Shown: in pieces, positions 6,583 to 12,496 of the stretch
Layout of the letters: the number at the start of each line of letters is the position of its first letter
How positions within the stretch are numbered: position 1 is the stretch's first letter
DNA from: DATEPR01 sp036269975
GTDB lineage: Bacteria; Actinomycetota; Actinomycetes; Mycobacteriales; Pseudonocardiaceae
Assembly (NCBI GenBank): GCA_036269975.1
Contig: DATBDL010000465.1
Span: 1 to 12,496, forward strand
DNA length: 12,496 nucleotides
Reading direction: 5' to 3'
Program-made: the position numbers and the translations under genes
The notes under the pieces: model-generated
What the model saw: the letters and a program-made list of their open reading frames with translations, nothing else
What the model was told of the DNA's origin: nothing
Database searches by the model: none

Positions 6583-7223
6583 GACGCGAACACCTGCGCG
6601 CGGGCACGGGCGTTGGCGAAGAATTCCTCGATGTGTTGGCGGGCCTCGGTTCCACCGTCGAATCCGTGCCAGTGCAGCCGCAGCGTGCCGACGAGCTGGT
6701 AGCACGCGTCGATCGGCACGATGAAGTACTCGAAATCGTCGTCGGTACGCCGGATCAGCACCGCCTCGACATCCGGTTCAGCGGCCGCCAGCATCGGCTG
6801 TGTTGTCGTCAGCCGGTCCCACGCGTCCAGGTCCAGCAGGCACTCGGTGGCGCCGGCCGGGCTCGGGTAGAACGCGGTCATCCCCGGCTGGTCGGACATC
6901 CGCAGGAAGAACGCCATGCCGACCGGGATCTGCAGGTCCGCCCAGTCGGCGACGGAGATCGTCCGGTCCGGATCACGCACGTAGCGGTCGGGCACGGCGC
7001 GGTACCGGCCGCCGGCCGCGGCCTCGCCGGTGAACAGCAGGTAGCACGGCCGGCAGGCGCACCTGATCCCGTGTTCCTGCCGGTCCACGAGATGACCGTG
7101 CCGGTCGCCGACGACGATCCCGCACAGCTCGCACCGCTCCGGCTCGGGCGGTGGCGGCGCCGGTGCCGGCCGATCGGGCCTGCTGACGAACCGCGAGAGC
7201 CCGACGGCCGGTCGCCCGGTCAC
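6579..7223 (-). CDS. DUF5947 family protein with Cys-rich putative metal site
   Basis: A 214-residue protein of the DUF5947 family. After a Pro-rich linker (residues 17-28) comes CELCG at 31-35 and CACRPC at 55-60, giving Cys31, 34, 55, 57 and 60: a zinc-ribbon or rubredoxin-like metal site. The rest includes YRAVPDRYVRDPDRTISVAD, WADLQIPVGMAFFLRMSDQP, GMTAFYPSPAGATECLLDLD, and near the end YFIVPIDACYQLVGTLRLHW with WHGFDGG. The role is unknown. Presence between the hhyE-like and DUF6084 genes, with GTGA and ATGA overlaps on either side, ties it to the hydrogenase. A metal-delivery, electron-carrying or scaffold role is possible but only inferred. The GTG start is set by the overlap; the open frame continues upstream but is covered by the hhyE-like gene. 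Confidence 0.85.
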   Translation of the reverse strand: MTGRPAVGLSRFVSRPDRPAPAPPPPEPERCELCGIVVGDRHGHLVDRQEHGIRCACRPCYLLFTGEAAAGGRYRAVPDRYVRDPDRTISVADWADLQIPVGMAFFLRMSDQPGMTAFYPSPAGATECLLDLDAWDRLTTTQPMLAAAEPDVEAVLIRRTDDDFEYFIVPIDACYQLVGTLRLHWHGFDGGTEARQHIEEFFANARARAQVFAS

Positions 7224-8092
7224 AGCCGCACCGCCGGAACGGCCACCCGCGTGCCTCGACTGTCCGACAGCAGCGGCAGCGGGTCGAGGTGATCGTCGTT
7301 GTCCGTCAACGACTTGCCGGCCATCCGGACGTCGAACACGGCGCCACATGTCGGGCAGGTCAGCTCGGCGTCGGCCAGGGTCGCGTCCGCCAGCGTTGCG
7401 CCGCACGCGCCGCAGGCGTCCCGGTAGGCGTAGAGCGTGCCGCGCACCGAGCACACGACCAGCCGCATCCCGTCCGCCGGCACGATGACGGGTTTGCCGG
7501 TCGGCGGGCCGAGTTCGGGCAGGTGCACCCAGCCGGGCTCGGCTTCGGCAGTGTCGGAAGCGGCGTCCCAACCGGGTGGCGGTGCCATGCCGATCTGGAG
7601 CAGCTTCTGGCCGGGTGACGGCGGTTCCGCGATGCCTTCGACACGAACCGCCGTCACCTCGGGCGCCGCATCCTGCACGGCGCCCTCGATGGCCAGTCGC
7701 ACGGTCAGCGTGGACGACGGGCAGCCGTTGCAGTTGCCCTCCAGGCGCAGCCTGGCCACGCCGTCGTCGTCCACGCCGAGGAACTCCACGCCACCGGCGT
7801 GCGACCCCAGATAGGGCCGGACCCGGTCCAGGGCGCGGCTGACCCGAGCGTTCACGTCCAGCGGGTGCAGCCCGTGCAGCAGCAGCAGACCCTCCACCCG
7901 CGGCTCGTCGGCCAGCTCGGCGAGCAGGGCAGGGTCCCGCTCACCGAGTACCGACACGATCCGGCCGAGACCGTCGCCGTAGAGGTCCACCAACACCGAC
8001 ACCAGTTCCTCGGCCGCCGCCCGCTCCCGGCCGGCGGTCAGTGCGCCAAGCAGTTCCTCGATCCGAGCCCCGACCTCGCGCACACCGAACAT
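7220..8092 (-). CDS. hhyE: NifU-domain/Rieske-like iron-sulfur protein, HhyE-like
   Basis: A 290-residue two-domain protein. Residues about 85-155 are a NifU C-terminal domain: SRALDRVRPYLGSHAGGVEF and LEGNCNGCPSSTLTVRLAIE, with the CxxC at Cys121/Cys124 that binds a bridging Fe-S cluster. Residues about 190-288 have a Rieske-ferredoxin layout (VVCSVRGTLYAYRDACGACG...ELTCPTCGAVFDVRMAG). The usual CxH...CxxH ligands are replaced by Cys227, Cys230, Cys246 and Cys249, so the cofactor may be a rubredoxin-type iron, zinc or an all-Cys cluster. In Mycobacterium smegmatis the comparable HhyE and HucE are proposed electron carriers from hydrogenase to the respiratory chain. It begins 26 bases after hhyL with AGAGGA upstream and overlaps DUF5947 by GTGA. 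The symbol is by analogy. Confidence 0.9.
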   Translation of the reverse strand: MFGVREVGARIEELLGALTAGRERAAAEELVSVLVDLYGDGLGRIVSVLGERDPALLAELADEPRVEGLLLLHGLHPLDVNARVSRALDRVRPYLGSHAGGVEFLGVDDDGVARLRLEGNCNGCPSSTLTVRLAIEGAVQDAAPEVTAVRVEGIAEPPSPGQKLLQIGMAPPPGWDAASDTAEAEPGWVHLPELGPPTGKPVIVPADGMRLVVCSVRGTLYAYRDACGACGATLADATLADAELTCPTCGAVFDVRMAGKSLTDNDDHLDPLPLLSDSRGTRVAVPAVRL

Positions 8093-8118
8093 CGACTCTG
8101 TCCTCTCGGGACTGGTGC

Positions 8119-9888
8119 CTACATGGCCAGCGTGGTCAGCATCGTCGGGGAGTGCATGACCTCGACCTTCTTGCCGTCACCGAGGAACATGTGCACGCCG
8201 CACGGCAGGCAGGGATCGAAGCTGCGCACGGCGCGCATGATGTCGATGCCCTTGAAGTTCTCCGGCTTGTTCTCCTCGAAGATCGGGGTGTTCTGCACCG
8301 CGTCCTCGTAGGGGCCTGGTGTGCCGTAGACGTCACGGACACTGCCGTTCCACGGGGTCGGCGGGTACGGGTGGTAGTTGGCGATCTTGCCGCCCCTGAC
8401 CACCATGTGGTGCGACAGCACGCCACGCACCGCCTCGGTGAAGCCGACGCTGACCGACTCGTCCGGCACGTCGAACGGCTCCCACGTCTTCGTCCGGCCG
8501 GCGCGCAGCTCGATCAGGGCCTGCTCGACGAAGTACAGCGCGCTCGCGGCCGCGTACGCCTGGAAGTACGTCCTGGCACGGTCACGCTCCAGCGCGTTGC
8601 TCCACTGTGGAATCTTCCACTCGAACTTGACCTCGGGCTTGGACATGGTCTTGGGCAGGTTGATCTCCACGCTGTGGCCGGTCGACTTCACGTAGCCGTT
8701 GTCGACGAGGCCGCCCAGGGCCGTCGCCCACAGCCGGGCGATCGGGCCGCCGCCGGTGTCCAGCGCGAGGTAGTCCGTGCCGTCGAACCAGCGCGGCGCC
8801 ATGGTCCAGCTATATTTGTCGTCGAAGTCGCGCTTCTGCGGCCGAGGAATCGTGTGCTGGTTCCACGGGTGGCGCCGGTCGACCGGGTTGCCGAGGGCGT
8901 CGTGCTTCACGAACATCTCCTTGTCCTCCCAGTCCTCGTAGAACGAGTGACCGAGCAGGATTCGGATGCCCAGGTTGATGTCGACGAGGCTGTTGGTGAC
9001 GAGCTTGCCGTCCACGACGACGCCGGGGCTGACGAACATCTTGCGGCCCCACGACGCCATGTTCTCGTAGCGGAAGTCGCAGTGCTCGGGGTCGTTGAGC
9101 GAACCCCAGCAGCCGAGCAGAACGCGCCTGCGGCCGACCTCCTCGTAACCGGGCAGTGCCTGGTAGAAGAAGTCGAACAGGTCGTCGTGCATCGGGACCA
9201 CGCGCTTCATGAACTCCACGTAGCGCATCAGGCGGGTCAGGTAGTCGGTGAACAACTGGATCGTCGCGACCGTGCCGACACCGCCGGGATACAGCGTGGA
9301 CGGGTGCACGTGGCGCCCCTCCATCAGGCAGAACATTTCCCGCGTGTACCGGGAGACTTGCAGTGCCTCGCGGTAGAACTCACCGGTCAGCGGGTTGAGC
9401 GCGCGCATGATGTCGCCGATGTAGCGGTAGCCGTGGTCCTCCGCGTGCGGGCACTCGGTGCGGTTGGCCAGTTCCAGGACACCGGGGTTGGTCTCGGCGA
9501 CCATCTTCTCGCAGAAGTCAACGCCGACCAGGTTCTCCTGGAAGATGTTGTGGTCGAACATGTACTCGGCGGCCTCACCGAGGTTGATGATCCACTCGCC
9601 GAGGTGTGGCGGGCGCACCCCGTAGGCCATGTTCTGGTTGTAGACCGAGCAGGTCGCGTGGTTGTCGCCGCAGATGCCGCAGATCCGGCTGGTGATGAAG
9701 TGCGCGTCGCGCGGGTCCTTGCCCTTCATGAAGATGCTGTAGCCACGGAAGATCGAGGACGTGCTGTGGCACTCGACGACCTTCTTCTGCCTGAAGTCGA
9801 TCTTGGTGTAGATGCCGAGGCTGCCGACGATCCTGGTGACCGGATCCCAGTTCATCTCGACGATGTCGGTGTCCTTCGCGAGCGTCAT
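8119..9888 (-). CDS. hhyL: Group 1h [NiFe]-hydrogenase large subunit
   Basis: A 589-residue catalytic subunit that oxidises H2 at a NiFe(CN)2CO site. The L1 motif SRICGICGDNHATCS gives Cys70 and Cys73; the L2 motif FDPCLPCGVHMF gives Cys560 and Cys563, with His566 as the protease cleavage residue and a 23-residue tail to Met589. GDNHATCS and DPCLPCGVH, rather than the usual DPCLACAVH, are typical of the actinobacterial high-affinity group 1h (old group 5), known from Streptomyces, Rhodococcus and Ralstonia eutropha. Other conserved stretches are EMNWDPVTRIVGSLGIYTKI and LLGCWGSLNDPEHCDFRYEN. No frameshift and no signal peptide. The start is 19 bases after the hhyS stop with GAGGGAG upstream. 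Expected to act in the cytoplasm, possibly membrane-associated, scavenging trace H2. Confidence 0.98.
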   Translation of the reverse strand: MTLAKDTDIVEMNWDPVTRIVGSLGIYTKIDFRQKKVVECHSTSSIFRGYSIFMKGKDPRDAHFITSRICGICGDNHATCSVYNQNMAYGVRPPHLGEWIINLGEAAEYMFDHNIFQENLVGVDFCEKMVAETNPGVLELANRTECPHAEDHGYRYIGDIMRALNPLTGEFYREALQVSRYTREMFCLMEGRHVHPSTLYPGGVGTVATIQLFTDYLTRLMRYVEFMKRVVPMHDDLFDFFYQALPGYEEVGRRRVLLGCWGSLNDPEHCDFRYENMASWGRKMFVSPGVVVDGKLVTNSLVDINLGIRILLGHSFYEDWEDKEMFVKHDALGNPVDRRHPWNQHTIPRPQKRDFDDKYSWTMAPRWFDGTDYLALDTGGGPIARLWATALGGLVDNGYVKSTGHSVEINLPKTMSKPEVKFEWKIPQWSNALERDRARTYFQAYAAASALYFVEQALIELRAGRTKTWEPFDVPDESVSVGFTEAVRGVLSHHMVVRGGKIANYHPYPPTPWNGSVRDVYGTPGPYEDAVQNTPIFEENKPENFKGIDIMRAVRSFDPCLPCGVHMFLGDGKKVEVMHSPTMLTTLAM

Positions 9889-9907
9889 CGTTCGGTCAAC
9901 TCCCTCG

Positions 9908-10963
9908 TCACCACGTCTTCTGATAGCCGGTCAGCAGTTCGGTGCCCTTGCGGCGCCACTTGGGTTCCTCGTCCACGGTCTTCATCGTGAACTTGCGCAG
10001 CGCCCGGATCGCGGTGCCGTAGAGCCCGCTCGCCGCCGACGAGATCTTCGCGCCAGGTGGTTCGTCCATGAACGGCATGAACTTGTCCGGGAAGCCGGGC
10101 ATGGTGCACGCGATGCAGATTCCGCCCACGTTCGGGCAGCCGCCGACGCCGTTGATCCAGCCGCGCTTGGGAACGTTGCACTTCACCACCGGCCCCCAGC
10201 ACCCGAGCTTCACCAGGCACTTCGGCGAGTCGTACGTCGCGGCGAACTCACCCTGCTCGTAGTAGCCGGCGCGGTCGCAGCCCTCGTGCACGGTCGCGCC
10301 GAACAGCCAGGTCGGCCGCAGCGCCTCGTCCAGCGGGATCATCGGTGCCTGGCCGGCGACCTGGTACAGCAGGTACAGGATCGTCTCGGAAAGATTGTCG
10401 GGCTGGATCGGGCAGCCGGGCACGCACACGATCGGCAGGCCGGCCTTGGACCGCCACTCCCAGCCGAGGTAGTCGGGCACGCCCATCGCGCCGGTCGGGT
10501 TGCCGGCCATCGCGTGGATACCGCCGTAGGTGGCGCACGTGCCCACGGCGAGGATGCAGGTTGCCTTGGGCGCCAAGCGATCCAGCCACTCGCTGGTGGT
10601 CATCGGCTGCCCGGTCGCCGGGTTGTTGCCGAAGCCGCACCAGTAGCCTTCCTTCTTGATCGCCTCGTTCGGGATCGAGCCCTCGACCACGAGCACGAAG
10701 GGCTCCAGCTCACCCCGGTCGGCCTTGTGCCACCACTCGATGAAGTTGTCGGCGCCCTGCTCGGGGCCGCACTCGAAGTCGATCAACGGCCAGTGCACCG
10801 CGATCTTCGGGAGGCCGGGCAGCGCGCCGAGCACGATCTCCTCGATGCTGGGCTGGGTGGCCGCGGTCAGGGCGACCGAATCACCGTCGCAGCCGAGTCC
10901 CCCGTTCATCCAGAGGATGTGCAGCACTGCTTCTTCGGTTTCGGATGTGTTCGACGTGGCCAT
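9908..10963 (-). CDS. hhyS: Group 1h [NiFe]-hydrogenase small subunit
   Basis: A 351-residue electron-transfer subunit carrying three Fe-S clusters. At the proximal-cluster site the usual CxxC is GLGCDGDSV, so Cys25 and Asp28, with Cys143 (GTCATYGG) and Cys184 (PGCPIQPD) as remaining ligands. This 3Cys-1Asp site is known in the R. eutropha group 5 enzyme and linked to oxygen tolerance. Distal-cluster ligands are likely His226, Cys229, Cys249 and Cys255. The medial site is probably Cys262, Cys276, Cys283 and Cys286, consistent with a [4Fe-4S] centre rather than [3Fe-4S]. No Tat twin-arginine signal and no C-terminal membrane anchor are present, unlike periplasmic uptake hydrogenases. First gene of the operon, with a strong ribosome binding site 7 bases before the ATG. 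Confidence 0.98.
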   Translation of the reverse strand: MATSNTSETEEAVLHILWMNGGLGCDGDSVALTAATQPSIEEIVLGALPGLPKIAVHWPLIDFECGPEQGADNFIEWWHKADRGELEPFVLVVEGSIPNEAIKKEGYWCGFGNNPATGQPMTTSEWLDRLAPKATCILAVGTCATYGGIHAMAGNPTGAMGVPDYLGWEWRSKAGLPIVCVPGCPIQPDNLSETILYLLYQVAGQAPMIPLDEALRPTWLFGATVHEGCDRAGYYEQGEFAATYDSPKCLVKLGCWGPVVKCNVPKRGWINGVGGCPNVGGICIACTMPGFPDKFMPFMDEPPGAKISSAASGLYGTAIRALRKFTMKTVDEEPKWRRKGTELLTGYQKTW

Positions 10964-10970
10964 GGCAGGC

Positions 10971-10980
10971 CACCTCCTCC
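10971..10980 (-). promoter_or_regulatory. Strong ribosome binding site of hhyS
   Basis: GGAGGAGGTG ends 7 bases before the hhyS ATG at 10963. It is close to the full anti-16S consensus and the strongest such site in the window, fixing this start. Confidence 0.85.
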
Positions 10981-11028
10981 TGATGCGGAGAAATGCCCGA
11001 ACTAAACTGGCGGGACTCGACCGGACTC

Positions 11029-11057
11029 AAAATACGCCCGCTGCGCACAGCCAGCAA
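11029..11057 (-). promoter_or_regulatory. Putative promoter of the hydrogenase operon
   Basis: On the minus strand TTGCTG (11057-11052) and TATTTT (11034-11029) have the ideal 17-base spacing of a housekeeping-type promoter. Transcription would begin near 11022, giving a leader of about 58 bases before hhyS. Two GAGTCC copies on the minus strand (11028-11023 and 11018-11013), spaced 10 bases apart, span the predicted start site and could bind a regulator. No experimental support; spacing and AT-rich -10 make it the best candidate. Confidence 0.6.
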
Positions 11058-11086
11058 GACGAAACAGTCGGGCTCTGGACATAGCT

Positions 11087-11104
11087 CGGGACAGAAGTGT
11101 CCCG
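11087..11104. promoter_or_regulatory. Dyad in the divergent hydrogenase/regulator region
   Basis: CGGGACAGAAGTGTCCCG is a perfect 7-base inverted repeat around GAAG, centred about 74 bases upstream of the predicted hhyS transcription start and about 100 bases before the regulator gene. That is a usual position for an activator of hhyS. The core GGACAGAAGTG recurs after the regulator gene at 11806-11816, making it a candidate operator of that regulator (inference). Confidence 0.5.
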
Positions 11105-11195
11105 GCCGCATTCGGGTCCGGGCGCTAGGGTCGGCCACGTTTGCCAGGTACCCTGTTCACGCAGGCCAGAGCCAAGGTCGAAGGGACGTAGCCGG

Positions 11196-11792
11196 GTGTC
11201 GGATCAGCATGGACCGCCACACCACGACAAGGTGGAGGTAGTGCCGGTCGTGGTGCTGAGTCAAACATTTCCGGCCCGCCCATCTTCGATTCCGGAAATC
11301 CGCGAATTCGTCCAGCGCGGACTCGCCGACTCACCGTTGACGGACGAGGAAAAGCAGGAGGTCCGCGAAACGGTCTTCCGCGCGCTGTTGGACGCTGCCG
11401 GCCCGACCGGCACGGTGCAGGTGTCGTTCCGCATCTATCCGGACGAGGTCGAGGTGGACGTGCTGCGGTCCGATCCTCGGCTGGCGGCCGATCTGTCGCC
11501 GAAGGCCCTGATGGCCAGTATGCCGCTGGCCAGTCGAGTCGGGCCGGTGGCCGCACCCCCGGTTGTGGCTGCTTCCGCTGACGCCGAGCTGGTGTTGGTC
11601 GCGCACGACACGTTCGCCGAGTGGATGTCCAGTGTGCTGCGCCGGGAAGGGCTGACGCAGGAGGCGGCCGCGCGGCAGTTGGGTGTTTCGGTCAAGACTG
11701 TCGGACGGTGGGTCGGCGGGGAGACCGAGCCTCGGCTGCGCGACCTGCGCCGGATCAAGGACCTGTTCGGCGAGTTGCCGTTCCCGAGCTGA
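11196..11792 (+). CDS. Helix-turn-helix regulator divergent from the hydrogenase operon
   Basis: A 198-residue protein. Residues about 139-192 form an XRE-like helix-turn-helix: TFAEWMSSVLRREGLTQEAA, ARQLGVSVKTVGRWVGGETE and RLRDLRRIKDLFGE. Residues 30-92 (SSIPEIREFVQRGLADSPLT, VRETVFRALLDAAG, VQVSFRIYPDEVEVDVLRSD) resemble the HATPase fold of anti-sigma kinases, but the N-box Asn appears to be Arg62, so ATP binding is doubtful. The two are joined by an Ala/Val/Pro linker. GTG 11196 was chosen, with AAGGGA upstream; GTG 11250, behind GGAGG, is an alternative that drops the His-rich PPHHDK start. Its position beside hhyS makes it the likely local regulator; the signal is unknown. Confidence 0.8.
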   Translation: MSDQHGPPHHDKVEVVPVVVLSQTFPARPSSIPEIREFVQRGLADSPLTDEEKQEVRETVFRALLDAAGPTGTVQVSFRIYPDEVEVDVLRSDPRLAADLSPKALMASMPLASRVGPVAAPPVVAASADAELVLVAHDTFAEWMSSVLRREGLTQEAAARQLGVSVKTVGRWVGGETEPRLRDLRRIKDLFGELPFPS

Positions 11793-11811
11793 CTGTCCGT
11801 CGATCGGACAG
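11793..11811. promoter_or_regulatory. Inverted repeat after the regulator gene, terminator or operator
   Basis: CTGTCCGTCGATCGGACAG directly follows the regulator stop codon: 7-base perfect arms around TCGAT, with no T-run afterwards. It could be a weak terminator. Its right arm begins GGACAGAAGTGACC, sharing 11 bases with the dyad upstream of the regulator, so an operator controlling the downstream yceI gene is an alternative. Confidence 0.4.
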
Positions 11812-11838
11812 AAGTGACCGGCAACCGGGTGGCTCGGG

Positions 11839-11868
11839 TGGACGTGGTCGCACGGTCGGCCTACCGTG
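11839..11868 (+). promoter_or_regulatory. Putative promoter of the yceI gene
   Basis: TGGACG (11839-11844) and TACCGT (11863-11868) are separated by 18 bases. The ATG at 11875 lies 6 bases after the -10 element, so the transcript would be leaderless. This fits the absence of a ribosome binding site. The match to consensus is moderate. Confidence 0.35.
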
Positions 11869-11874
11869 CCCCGT

Positions 11875-12438
11875 ATGGCGGTGCCAGCGCGCAGTCACCG
11901 AATCGGGCCAGACCAGAGCCATCTCCTGGTCTACACGTTCCGTGAGGGTGTTGCCGCCGGCGTCGGTCACGATCTTGAGCTGGAAATCGCCGGCTGGTCG
12001 GCGGACATCACGGTCGGCGACGACGTGCGTGTCGAGGCCACTGTGGATCTCGCCACGCTGGTGGTGCGCAAGGGAGTTGGTGGCGTGAAGCCACTGAGCG
12101 ACCGGGACCGGCGCGAGATCGCGCACACCGCCCGTGGCCTGCTGGACACCGACCATCACCCGCAGGCGCGCTTCACGTCCACCAGCGTCACCCGAACCGA
12201 CCACGGTGGCACGATCGTGGGTGACCTCACCGTGCGCGGAGTGACCAAGCCGTTCACGCTCGATGTGAGTTCGGCAGGGCCTGATCACAACCAGGGCACC
12301 GATCACTACGTGGGCGGTGGCGAGTTGTCGCAGGGCGAGTTCGGGATCAAGAAGTACACGGCGTTCTTCGGCGCTCTGAAGCTGGCCGACCGCATCAGGA
12401 TCAGCGTCGATGCCGACCTGTCCGGTAACGGGACGTGA
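11875..12438 (+). CDS. YceI family protein
   Basis: A 187-residue lipocalin-like protein of the YceI family, beta-barrels that bind polyisoprenoid or other amphipathic lipids. Visible family features are the opening RIGPDQSHLLVYTFREGVAA with GHDLELEI, the middle TARGLLDTDHHPQARFTSTS (usual LxxxxYPxAxFxS), GDLTVRGVTKPFTLDV at about 125-140, and EFGIKKYTAFFGALKLADRI near the end, matching the usual FGxxxxxxxLxxxVxI. No signal peptide is seen, so it is probably cytoplasmic, like most actinobacterial members. The ATG at 11875 is preferred, but an in-frame GTG at 11866 is possible; neither has a clear ribosome binding site. The stop overlaps the next start as GTGA. Confidence 0.9.
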   Translation: MAVPARSHRIGPDQSHLLVYTFREGVAAGVGHDLELEIAGWSADITVGDDVRVEATVDLATLVVRKGVGGVKPLSDRDRREIAHTARGLLDTDHHPQARFTSTSVTRTDHGGTIVGDLTVRGVTKPFTLDVSSAGPDHNQGTDHYVGGGELSQGEFGIKKYTAFFGALKLADRIRISVDADLSGNGT

Positions 12439-12496
12439 AGTTTCTCGTGTTGTGGCGGATGGAGCTGTCGCTGCTGTCGCGAGAGATGGCGGCGGC
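12435..12496 (+). CDS. Muconolactone-isomerase-like protein, start only
   Basis: Twenty codons are visible before the window ends: VKFLVLWRMELSLLSREMAA then A. This matches the N-terminus of small actinobacterial proteins annotated as muconolactone delta-isomerase family (xxLVxWRxELxLLSxxMAxA), ferredoxin-like dimers of roughly 90-100 residues. The GTG overlaps the yceI stop by 4 bases (GTGA), so the pair is translationally coupled. Whether this member has isomerase activity cannot be judged from the fragment. Confidence 0.65.
   Translation, partial: MKFLVLWRMELSLLSREMAA

Noticed and set aside
4721..6655. A 644-codon reading of the unknown operon protein
   Set aside because: The upstream 237 codons overlap the DUF6084 gene in another frame and look like shadow sequence; the GTG at 5944 with a GTGA overlap gives a normal start.
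8041..9990. Long plus-strand open frame opposite hhyL
   Set aside because: Low-complexity Val/Asp/His/Arg-rich translation antisense to a clear hydrogenase large subunit; a product of high GC codon bias.
9812..11005. Plus-strand open frame opposite hhyS
   Set aside because: Antisense shadow of the small subunit; no family motif.
11126..11154. TAGGGT-17-TACCCT as a promoter or AGGGT/ACCCT operator before the regulator
   Set aside because: The -35 match is poor and the 5-base arms are too short and far apart to be convincing; noted only as a possible regulator promoter.
1..12496. CRISPR arrays, tRNA/rRNA genes, insertion sequences, phage attachment sites
   Set aside because: No regularly spaced repeats, cloverleaf-like sequences, transposase motifs or flanking long inverted repeats were found by reading both strands.

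Overview
The window is high-GC DNA with frequent GTG starts, 4-base start/stop overlaps and several apparently leaderless promoters. Protein content (MerR, TetR and GAF regulators, DUF1203, DUF427, LapA and YceI proteins) suggests a mycelial soil actinobacterium, probably Pseudonocardiaceae or Streptomycetaceae-like; the genus cannot be read from the sequence. The centrepiece is a minus-strand operon for a group 1h (formerly group 5) high-affinity [NiFe]-hydrogenase, the type that scavenges atmospheric H2 for persistence in actinobacteria.

Left part (1-3828), mostly regulators and small conserved proteins. A MerR-family regulator reads leftward off the window edge. Divergent from it is a DUF1203 gene. 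Next is a GAF-domain regulator broken by at least two, probably three, single-base losses. Then come an intact TetR regulator with a palindromic operator at its start, a two-helix LapA-like membrane protein and a DUF427 protein, all on the plus strand. A strong hairpin at 3846-3881 separates these from the convergent hydrogenase operon.

Middle part (3889-11104), the hydrogenase operon in transcription order: small subunit hhyS, large subunit hhyL, a NifU/Rieske-like protein (hhyE-like), DUF5947, DUF6084, a 407-residue protein of unknown function, a HyaD-type maturation protease, a 34-residue DUF6893 microprotein, and a small frameshifted gene. The four junctions from hhyE to the protease overlap by 4 bases (ATGA or GTGA), implying translational coupling. 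The large subunit keeps both Cys pairs for the NiFe site and a C-terminal tail for the protease to remove. The small subunit has an Asp in place of one proximal-cluster Cys and lacks a Tat signal. The hhyE-like protein would be the candidate electron acceptor. hypABCDEF are not in the window and must lie elsewhere.

Right part (10964-12496). A 232-base divergent region holds a good hhyS promoter, a strong ribosome binding site and a dyad. A regulator with an anti-sigma-kinase-like but degenerate N-terminus and a C-terminal helix-turn-helix reads rightward. A copy of the core of the upstream dyad lies just after this regulator, before a YceI protein and the start of a muconolactone-isomerase-like gene. 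The regulator is the obvious candidate to control the operon. No tRNA, rRNA, CRISPR array, insertion sequence or attachment site was seen, and no gene-free stretch exceeds 300 bases.
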